From contig CANMGM010000026.1 of NCBI GenBank assembly GCA_947497195.1, positions 1 through 15,566 of the forward strand: 15,566 bases of DNA. The letters are read 5' to 3'. Of the stretch, positions 7,855-14,305 are shown one piece after another. A program made the position numbers and the translations under genes. The notes under the pieces were generated by a model, which was given only the letters and a program-made list of their open reading frames with translations, was not told the DNA's origin and did no database searches. Numbering within the stretch: the first letter of the stretch is position 1; each line of letters begins with the position of its first letter. The DNA is from Bacteroidota bacterium. GTDB taxonomy: Bacteria > Bacteroidota > Bacteroidia > M30B66.

Positions 7855-10800
7855 ATGATGGACGTATTGCGCAAGGTTGTTTCTGTATTTCTGCTTATGC
7901 CGCTGTTTCTAAGCGGGCAGGAGCAGGCCATGCGGTATTTCAATTACACAGCCGAGCAGGGACTTGCAAACAATGCGGTTCACAGCACATTGCTCGACAA
8001 AGACGGCTTTCTTTGGATAGGAACAGAAGGAGGATTATCGCGCTTCGACGGTAAAACATTTACAAATTATACGTGCAATCCGCTCGATAGCAATAGCTTG
8101 AGTGGTAATTTGATTGTTGAATTGTTTCAAGACCGAACCGGGTTAATTTGGATTGGCGTAGAAGACGGAGGAATATCGGTGTTTAATCCCGAAACGGAAC
8201 GGTTCACGCGCTACGTTTTTAACCCCGATAATCCGAACGAGGCGGGCTGCAATAAACCAACGGCATTTATCGAAGATTCAAGAGGCAATTTATGGGTTGC
8301 CTTTTGGAATAAAGGGCTGGCCTGTTTCAATCGAAACACAAGCACGTTTTCGACTTTTTCGTTCGATAAGCGAAAAGGCGGCTATAATTTCAATGAGATT
8401 TTAGATGTATCATCTGATGTAAACGGGCTCTTTTGGATAAGCACACGGGCCGGTCTGTTGTCGTTTAATCCTCAAAACCGCAGCTTTAAGACTCATCAGT
8501 CGGGCGATATTTCGGATGACTTGCTTCAGGGCATTGCGGTAGGAGCCGACGGAAATATTTATTGCGGTAATTGGGGTATGGGTATCCGCATTTATGCGCC
8601 CAAAACAAACACGTGGCGCACGATTACCATCGATCCAAACAACAAAATTGATGGCATAAATCATTCCGGTCAACTCTGCTTCATCGATAAAAACAGGCTT
8701 GTTTTCAGCAACCGGCATAAAGGGTTTGGGATGTATAATATCCTTACGGGCGAAATTCAAAAACTCGAATTTGAAGCCGAAAATCCATTGAGCATCCGAA
8801 GTCAGGGTTCGGGTTTTTGTATAAATGCGGTTGGGAATAATTTTGCCCTCGGTTCAAAAGGGGGTTTGCATATTCTCCTTGGCAACAATGATTCGTTCGA
8901 ACAGTTTAATGGATCTGGGCCGTCCAACGATCAGCTTGGCATTTCTGTAATCTCAAGTTTTTTTCCCAGCTCGAAGGAGCGGAAAATTTATGTCGGAACG
9001 TATTACACCAAAGGAGTTTATGTTTTCGATGAAAACTCAAAGGAGGCAGACATTGAACATCCGGCTTCGTTCGAAAACCAGGGCACATCGATTCAGGCGG
9101 CCCTGAAAAGCCCATTTAAGCCCAGCGAATGCTGGTGGGGAACACATCGTGGCCTGATGCAGCTTATTACTGCCCAAAATGGAGAGCGAAAGCTGGAACC
9201 GCTTCGGTATGCTACCAAATCAGAACAGCTTATTTCCGAGCAAACGGTTTACCGACTATCACATGTGGGCGATACCGTGTGGATAACCTGTGCCAATCAT
9301 CTCTATGCCTATGCGCCGAAAAAGGATGCCTTGCATGATTTTTATCCTGCCCTATCAAGGCTTCTGGGCGATTCAGAAATTCGCTTGCTTAGTTTGGAGC
9401 CCGGAAAAAAGGGTTGGTTTTATGGTATAACACACAGCCGCAGATTATTTCGGTTCAATCCGAACCAACAAAAAGCCAACTGGATTTCACTTTCGTCAGC
9501 GTCAAAGGCTTTGCCGCAAGTAATTAATCAAATTGTTGTTGCAAATGATGGTATAGTGTGGCTACTCGAAGGGCAAACCGGCCTTGCGCGATTAAACCCA
9601 GAAACCAATGAGGTTCGGTTTTACACCCAAAAAGACGGGTTGAACATTTCGCGTTTCGTATCGCTTTGTGCCGATTCCCAAGACCGTATTTGGATACTTT
9701 CGGACGAAGGCGTTTCGGTTTTGAACCCGCAGACGGGATTTATCCGCAACATGGGAGCCGCACAGGGTCTTTCGCTCAGAGATGCCAATGTAATTGAATA
9801 CCATGAAGATGGATTTATTTATATGGGCGGATTGAGTAGTTTTATTCGATTCAAGCCCGAAGCATTGCTGGCATCCGGTGCCAATCGAAATATTATTGTA
9901 ACCGGCATTTCGGTTTTGGGCGAACCACTTAAGTCTGATAGTGCTTACCGTTCACTCCGCAAAATAGAACGTTCGTACACCGAAAATCTCCTTGCGTTTC
10001 GCTTTACGATACCGGATGCATTCGGGCGGAACGATTTTTATTTTTTTACGCTGCTCGAAGGTTTGGATAAAGATTGGATTCGCGCCTCAAGTTCTGAAGT
10101 AGCGTATTCGGGCCTGCCGCCCGGAACGTACCGCCTTCACATTCGGGCCAAAGACGGGATGGGCAATTGGTGTAGCAATGAGCATTCAATTGAAATCATT
10201 ATTACTCCGCCTTTTTGGAAAACAATCTGGTTCAGATTGCTTGTAGTTATTCTGATATTCGGCTCAATCTTTTTTGTTGTGCGGAAACGCATTGCTTCCG
10301 TTAAAAAACGAGCCTCAGAGAAGAACAGAATCAGGCAGCAAATGGCCGAGCTTGAAAACCAGGCATTGCGTAGTCAGATGAATCCTCATTTTATTTTCAA
10401 TTGCCTGAATTCGATTAACGGCTTCATCGTTGGCAATAACCCCGATGAGGCATCGCGTTTTGTCACCAAATTTTCAAGACTTATTCGCCTGATTCTCGAC
10501 AATTCCATGGTTCCGTTTGTTTCGCTCGAACAGGAATTGTCGGCCTTAAAGATTTACATCGATCTTGAAAAGATGCGCTTTGCATCGGGTTTTGAAAGTA
10601 AAGTCGAAGTAGATTCAAACCTACACACTTCGGCTGTTTTTATTCCGCCAATGATTTTTCAGCCCTTTGTGGAGAATGCCATCTGGCATGGACTTTTACA
10701 TAAAGAAACAAGCGGAAAGCTTCATATTGAGGTGAACAAATCAGATAGATACCTGATCGTTACAATTCAAGACAATGGGATTGGCAGGGCTGCTGCCGGA

Positions 10801-10995
10801 GCAATGAAAAGCAAGACGTCCCTGAAGAGCAAGTCCTACGGGCTAGCCATTACCCGGCAGCGGATTGTAAATTTTAATGCAGGCCAAAACAGCGAAAGCG
10901 ATGATTCGGTATCCGTTGAAGACTTAACAGATGATAGCGGTTGCCCTTGCGGAACATTGGTTACACTTAAAATTGCCATACGAAACGAACCATAA
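7855..10995 (+). CDS. Sensor histidine kinase, Reg_prop beta-propeller + Y_Y_Y + LytS-type kinase
   Basis: This 1046-residue inner-membrane sensor has a large periplasmic part. Residues 1-22 are a signal peptide (VVSVFLLMPLFLSGQ); ATG at 7858 is an equally good start. Reg_prop propeller repeats run from about 30 to 680, e.g. FLWIGTEGGLSRFDG, LIWIGVEDGGISVFNP, LFWISTRAGLLSFNP, VWLLEGQTGLARLNP and RIWILSDEGVSVLNP. A Y_Y_Y domain follows (about 705-785, with SGLPPGTYRLHIRAKD), then one membrane helix (about 791-813) and a short coiled coil. The LytS-type kinase region carries MNPHFIFNCLNSI, with His 845 the likely phosphoacceptor. The ATPase domain shows VENAIWHGL (about 939) and DNGIGR (about 973). 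There is no receiver or AraC domain, so this is not a one-protein hybrid system. It ends 5 bp before the LytTR regulator, its evident partner. The ligand is unknown; Reg_prop/Y_Y_Y sensors often respond to glycans or envelope cues. Confidence 0.94.
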   Translation: MMDVLRKVVSVFLLMPLFLSGQEQAMRYFNYTAEQGLANNAVHSTLLDKDGFLWIGTEGGLSRFDGKTFTNYTCNPLDSNSLSGNLIVELFQDRTGLIWIGVEDGGISVFNPETERFTRYVFNPDNPNEAGCNKPTAFIEDSRGNLWVAFWNKGLACFNRNTSTFSTFSFDKRKGGYNFNEILDVSSDVNGLFWISTRAGLLSFNPQNRSFKTHQSGDISDDLLQGIAVGADGNIYCGNWGMGIRIYAPKTNTWRTITIDPNNKIDGINHSGQLCFIDKNRLVFSNRHKGFGMYNILTGEIQKLEFEAENPLSIRSQGSGFCINAVGNNFALGSKGGLHILLGNNDSFEQFNGSGPSNDQLGISVISSFFPSSKERKIYVGTYYTKGVYVFDENSKEADIEHPASFENQGTSIQAALKSPFKPSECWWGTHRGLMQLITAQNGERKLEPLRYATKSEQLISEQTVYRLSHVGDTVWITCANHLYAYAPKKDALHDFYPALSRLLGDSEIRLLSLEPGKKGWFYGITHSRRLFRFNPNQQKANWISLSSASKALPQVINQIVVANDGIVWLLEGQTGLARLNPETNEVRFYTQKDGLNISRFVSLCADSQDRIWILSDEGVSVLNPQTGFIRNMGAAQGLSLRDANVIEYHEDGFIYMGGLSSFIRFKPEALLASGANRNIIVTGISVLGEPLKSDSAYRSLRKIERSYTENLLAFRFTIPDAFGRNDFYFFTLLEGLDKDWIRASSSEVAYSGLPPGTYRLHIRAKDGMGNWCSNEHSIEIIITPPFWKTIWFRLLVVILIFGSIFFVVRKRIASVKKRASEKNRIRQQMAELENQALRSQMNPHFIFNCLNSINGFIVGNNPDEASRFVTKFSRLIRLILDNSMVPFVSLEQELSALKIYIDLEKMRFASGFESKVEVDSNLHTSAVFIPPMIFQPFVENAIWHGLLHKETSGKLHIEVNKSDRYLIVTIQDNGIGRAAAGAMKSKTSLKSKSYGLAITRQRIVNFNAGQNSESDDSVSVEDLTDDSGCPCGTLVTLKIAIRNEP

Positions 10996-11000
10996 TAGTT

Positions 11001-11747
11001 ATGAAAGATAAATTACATGCTGTAATAGTTGATGATGAAGTGAAAGGGATAGAATTCCTGCAATATACCCTCGAAAAGCAGTGTCCCGAAGTACAGGTAG
11101 TTAAAACCTTTACGGCGCCGCTTGAGGCACTCGAAGAAATTCCTGCTCTCAAGCCCGACATCCTGTTTGTGGATGTCGAGATGCCGCGAATGAATGGATT
11201 TGAGCTCGTTGAAAAACTAAGTAAACTCAAAATCCAGATTGTTTTCACCACCGCCTATAATGAATTTGCATTGAAGGCTTTTCGTGTTTCGGCTCTTGAT
11301 TATTTGCTTAAGCCCATCGACAGCGACGAACTAAAAGAGGCGGTCCAAAAAGTGCTCGATTCGCGCGAAAATCCCGAAAGCGGTATACAGGAACTTCTTC
11401 AGTTTATGAAGGCGCAGCAGGGCTTGAAGAAGATTCATATTTCGACCGAAAAAGGCGTTTACTTTCTCGAGCCCGAAGAAATTATTTATTGCACCTCCGA
11501 TGGGTCCTACTGTGAGTTGTTTCTGACGGATGGCAGTAAACTGGTGTCTTCTAAGTCTATCGGAGAGTTTGAAAAACTGCTTTCAGAAAAAGGCTTTTTC
11601 CGAATTCATCATTCTTCATTGATCAATGTGCACCATCTTAAAAAGTTTTCAAAGGTAGATGGTGGCTTCGTGGAAATGGTGAACGGTGCCGAGCTGGCCG
11701 TTTCGCGCAGAAAGAAAGATGAATTTATGGAGTTTATCAATTTATAA
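11001..11747 (+). CDS. LytTR-family response regulator
   Basis: This 248-residue cytoplasmic DNA-binding regulator begins 5 bp after the kinase stop, so it is translated from the same mRNA. The receiver domain (about 5-120) has the acidic pair D11-D12, the phosphoacceptor D58 in LFVDVEMP, a threonine pair in FTTAYNEFA, and the conserved lysine in LDYLLKPI. The LytTR domain (about 140-246) shows IHISTEKGVYFLEPEEI, CTSDGSYCELFL, the GFFRIHHSSLINV segment and the basic end AVSRRKKDEF. Length and layout are standard for LytTR regulators paired with LytS-type kinases in Bacteroidota. These proteins bind paired direct repeats about 21 bp apart. Such pairs lie upstream of its operon and upstream of the next gene, making both likely targets. 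Confidence 0.95.
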   Translation: MKDKLHAVIVDDEVKGIEFLQYTLEKQCPEVQVVKTFTAPLEALEEIPALKPDILFVDVEMPRMNGFELVEKLSKLKIQIVFTTAYNEFALKAFRVSALDYLLKPIDSDELKEAVQKVLDSRENPESGIQELLQFMKAQQGLKKIHISTEKGVYFLEPEEIIYCTSDGSYCELFLTDGSKLVSSKSIGEFEKLLSEKGFFRIHHSSLINVHHLKKFSKVDGGFVEMVNGAELAVSRRKKDEFMEFINL

Positions 11748-11793
11748 ATGGCATTAGGTTAATTCTGCTGTTCCAATTAAGTATAAAAACCAA

Positions 11794-11822
11794 CCACTTA
11801 TAGGTTCATTTCAACCACTTAT
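11794..11822 (+). promoter_or_regulatory. Putative LytTR-type operator upstream of the beta-helix lipoprotein gene
   Basis: CCACTTAT occurs at 11794-11801 and 11815-11822, again at exactly 21-bp pitch. The identity extends to 12 bp, CAACCACTTATA, at 11791-11802 and 11812-11823. An inverted copy of CACTTAT (ATAAGTG on the plus strand) lies at 11836-11842. The pair starts 46 bp after the LytTR gene stop and ends 32 bp before a -7-like box. It shares its core and pitch with the pair before the kinase operon, so it is probably bound by the adjacent LytTR regulator. Confidence 0.7.
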
Positions 11823-11854
11823 AAAATGAGCTTAAATAAGTGTATCCGAATAAA

Positions 11855-11862
11855 CATTTTTG
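11855..11862 (+). promoter_or_regulatory. Candidate -7 box of the lipoprotein gene
   Basis: CATTTTTG matches TAnnTTTG except for the first base. No good -33 TTG stands at the usual distance, which fits a promoter that needs an activator bound at the operator just upstream. Transcription would start near 11868, leaving about 19 nt before ATG 11887. Confidence 0.4.
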
Positions 11863-11886
11863 TGCAACATAAACCAAGCTAAATCT

Positions 11887-13107
11887 ATGGCAACACCTTC
11901 ATTTATCCGTCTTCGAAGCCTCTCAATGGCAGCAATTGCATTTTTTACATTAATCACAGGGGCATGTCGTCGCGACGAGGAGGATGCCATCGACCCCAAT
12001 ATTCCCTGCGCCGAAATTACAAGTCCAACAACCTGGGCCGACAGGGGTGAAGGGATTGATTATATTTTAAATTGCGATCTCGTGGTTTCGGCGAAGCTTA
12101 CCATTGCACCCGGAGTTGTAATTCAGTGTGCCAACAATGCATCCATTACCATCGAAAGCAATGGTGCCATTGTAGCCGTGGGTAACGCAAGTGCGCCAAT
12201 CATTTTTCAGGGAGAATCTGCTTTGGCAGGCATCTGGCAGGGCCTTTTTATTCGGTCGAACAGCCCCGAGAACGAACTGCGTTATTGCACCATTTCGCAT
12301 GCCGGTTCGGGCTCATTCGACGGATCAGATGTTAAGGCGGCCATCAGACTTCGTCAATCGTCTCTGGTTAAAATCCTGAACAGCACCATCAGTAAAAGTG
12401 CTCGCGATGGAATTTATATTGAGGGACTTGACACCGATTCACAAAATCCGATTTCGGTATATCAGGCCAACTCAATTTCTGAATGCGCGCGCTATCCGCT
12501 CAATATTTTAGGGGCAACTGTAAATGTGCTCGATGGTACCTCAAGCACCTATACGGCCAATGCAAATCAGTTCATCAACATTAGAGGTGGACGGCTTTAT
12601 GGCGATCATATCTGGAAGAAAACCAGTATTCCTTATCGTGTAGAGGAGGTTGTTGCTGCTGGTTACTACAACGATAATGGGAGCCTTACGTTAAACCCGG
12701 GCGTTACAATTAATTTTGCAGGAGGCGCCGGTTTGTGCAGCGGCGATTATTCAACCGGATCATGGATGCGTATTGTCGGTACTGCCACCGAACGCATCAC
12801 GTTAACAGGCGAAACCGCCTTGGCCGGTGCATGGAAAGGAATTGCCTTCCAAAGTACACTTCCACAAAACGCGATTCAATTTGCCGATATATCATTTGGA
12901 GGAGGAGGTTCGTTTACCGGCAACACGTCGCAAAAAGCCAATATCCGCGCAGGCTCATGGTCTGCAGGTAGTTTTACCATCTCAGATGCAACTATCAGCG
13001 GAAGCATTGGCTACGGCATATATGCATCCTTTTCTTCGCCAGATATAACCTGGCCCGCATCGGTAGTATTCTCGAACAATGCATTGGGTGATTATTTTCA
13101 CGATTAA
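11887..13107 (+). CDS. Surface lipoprotein with duplicated right-handed beta-helix domain
   Basis: The product is 406 residues from ATG 11887. An upstream TTG at 11860 in the same frame overlaps the -7-like box and would put nine residues before the signal peptide, so it is rejected. The signal peptide (SLSMAAIAFFTLITGAC) ends at a probable lipidated Cys 27. The following RRDEEDAID is acid-rich, like the Bacteroidota signal that sends lipoproteins to the cell surface. The rest resembles a right-handed beta-helix (pectate-lyase-like fold): LTIAPGVVIQ, ASITIESNGAIVAVG, LRYCTISHAGSGSF. An internal duplication is clear: GESALAGIWQG...ISHAGSGSF at about 109-145 and GETALAGAWKG...ISFGGGGSF at about 308-343. 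No catalytic residues could be assigned, so a binding or structural role is as likely as glycan cleavage. It is the first gene after a putative LytTR operator. Confidence 0.85.
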   Translation: MATPSFIRLRSLSMAAIAFFTLITGACRRDEEDAIDPNIPCAEITSPTTWADRGEGIDYILNCDLVVSAKLTIAPGVVIQCANNASITIESNGAIVAVGNASAPIIFQGESALAGIWQGLFIRSNSPENELRYCTISHAGSGSFDGSDVKAAIRLRQSSLVKILNSTISKSARDGIYIEGLDTDSQNPISVYQANSISECARYPLNILGATVNVLDGTSSTYTANANQFINIRGGRLYGDHIWKKTSIPYRVEEVVAAGYYNDNGSLTLNPGVTINFAGGAGLCSGDYSTGSWMRIVGTATERITLTGETALAGAWKGIAFQSTLPQNAIQFADISFGGGGSFTGNTSQKANIRAGSWSAGSFTISDATISGSIGYGIYASFSSPDITWPASVVFSNNALGDYFHD

Positions 13108-13129
13108 TACAGCACGTTAATCTTTATTT
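13102..13129 (+). terminator. Weak hairpin with T-rich tail after the lipoprotein gene
   Basis: GATTAA (13102-13107, including the stop codon) can pair with TTAATC (13117-13122) over a 9-nt loop, followed by TTTATTT. The stem is short and AT-only in its core, so at best it attenuates read-through into the next gene. Confidence 0.22.
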
Positions 13130-13142
13130 TAATACCCGAATG

Positions 13143-13162
13143 TTAATTTGGATTCAAATTAA
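13143..13162. repeat. Perfect 8-bp inverted repeat in the 69-bp gap
   Basis: The arms TTAATTTG (13143-13150) and CAAATTAA (13155-13162) flank GATT, 14 bp before the start of the next gene. It is too AT-rich and lacks a T-tail, so a terminator is unlikely. It could be an operator. The left arm also resembles a TAnnTTTG -7 box (TTAATTTG, one mismatch), so a protein bound here would cover the promoter. Confidence 0.45.
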
Positions 13163-13176
13163 TAATCGTGTAACTC

Positions 13177-14298
13177 ATGAAGTATCGCTTGTCTATACTA
13201 TTAATTTTGGGGTTGATTCGCTTGTCGGGCCAAAGCTTCCAACTTTCAATTCTACCCGGAAGCGAATACACACTTTCGCGCAGAGATGAATGGAAGCTAG
13301 CTCTTACGAACACGGCCAATTCTTCTATAAACGCATATTTTTATGGAATTGCCACCGAGGCTTCGCGCGGTAAAATCTATGAAATAAGGAGCCGGGCTCG
13401 ATTCGTTCCTCCCGGATTGAGCACGCTCGGCACCCAAAATTATGTTGGATTAGAGCCCTTTGATATCCTGTATCAGGATGAACAGTTAAGGCAGTACGGA
13501 TTTCAATCCAACGGACTTCCTGCCGGCGATTATGAATTGTGCATTACTGCGTTTTCGGCTTCTGATAGTTCGGAGTTAGGGAATGTGTGTTACAATTTTA
13601 CTGTCGATTCGTACACGCCTCCCATCCTGCTTAGTCCCGAAAACCAAGATACACTATGCGATACCTATCCCTATTTTACGTGGTTGCCGCCTCCGGTTTT
13701 CAAGGGACAAAATTTTACCTACACCTTGCGAATTTATGAGGCCCAGAACGTTCAAACCACATTGAGTGCGGCGCAAACAAACCCCTTGTTTTACGAACGA
13801 AATGGAATTCCAACACCTCTGGTGCAGTACGGCATCAATGCCCGAAATTTCAGGCCAAATCATCGCTACACATGGCTGGTTTCTGCCGAGATTAATAATA
13901 AAACAGTTGCCACCAGCGAGCCCGGCAGTTTCTTCTACTGTATTCCCAAGCAACCCGACAACGCAACGCAGAACAATAAACCCGCATCAAAAAACGAAGC
14001 CGTTCCCGGAATACCATACATGGAATTAAGAACTTCTCTTGGAAGCAACTATAGCATTACCGATAAAGGGCATTTGAATTTTCAATACAACAACCGCTAC
14101 GACCAGCGAAAAATAGGGTTTCGCATACTCGACACACGCCTTCAGGTAGTGCATAGTCAAATGCTCGATTCGCATTACGGAATAAATTATTACCGCATCG
14201 ATATGGCGGGTAAGCTAATTTCTGGCAAACGCTACGAAATTCAGGTAACCGACCCTCAGGGAAACATTCAGAAAGCAAGTTTCAAATTCTTAAACTAA
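13177..14298 (+). CDS. Secreted beta-rich protein, possible TANFOR/Fn3-type domains
   Basis: The product is 373 residues with a signal peptide at 1-19 (LSILLILGLIRLSGQ). The first domain (about 20-148) ends with NGLPAGDYELCITAF and GNVCYNFTVD. The second (about 150-258) begins with PPILLSPENQDTLCDTYPYFTW and continues with FTYTLRIYEAQ and HRYTWLVSAEI, a pattern resembling fibronectin-III-like and TANFOR-type proteins of Bacteroidota; the family name is my recollection, not a search result. A polar linker (about 262-278) leads to a C-terminal beta-rich part ending KASFKFLN. No enzyme motif is seen. Its stop is 7 bp before the next ATG, so it is co-translated with the RHS-like giant. A role as accessory or partner of that giant is plausible but inferred. 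Confidence 0.8.
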   Translation: MKYRLSILLILGLIRLSGQSFQLSILPGSEYTLSRRDEWKLALTNTANSSINAYFYGIATEASRGKIYEIRSRARFVPPGLSTLGTQNYVGLEPFDILYQDEQLRQYGFQSNGLPAGDYELCITAFSASDSSELGNVCYNFTVDSYTPPILLSPENQDTLCDTYPYFTWLPPPVFKGQNFTYTLRIYEAQNVQTTLSAAQTNPLFYERNGIPTPLVQYGINARNFRPNHRYTWLVSAEINNKTVATSEPGSFFYCIPKQPDNATQNNKPASKNEAVPGIPYMELRTSLGSNYSITDKGHLNFQYNNRYDQRKIGFRILDTRLQVVHSQMLDSHYGINYYRIDMAGKLISGKRYEIQVTDPQGNIQKASFKFLN

Positions 14299-14305
14299 TA
14301 GGGAA

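Noticed and set aside
8410..8760. Minus-strand 116-codon open frame inside the kinase gene
   Set aside because: It lies antisense to clear Reg_prop repeats and shows no recognisable feature.
7855..11747. Hybrid one-protein two-component system split by a frameshift
   Set aside because: The kinase ends normally after its ATPase domain, and the regulator has its own start and the LytTR output domain, not the AraC type used in hybrids. This is an ordinary kinase/regulator pair.
11860..11886. TTG at 11860 as the lipoprotein start
   Set aside because: It overlaps the -7-like box and adds residues before a good lipoprotein signal peptide beginning at ATG 11887.
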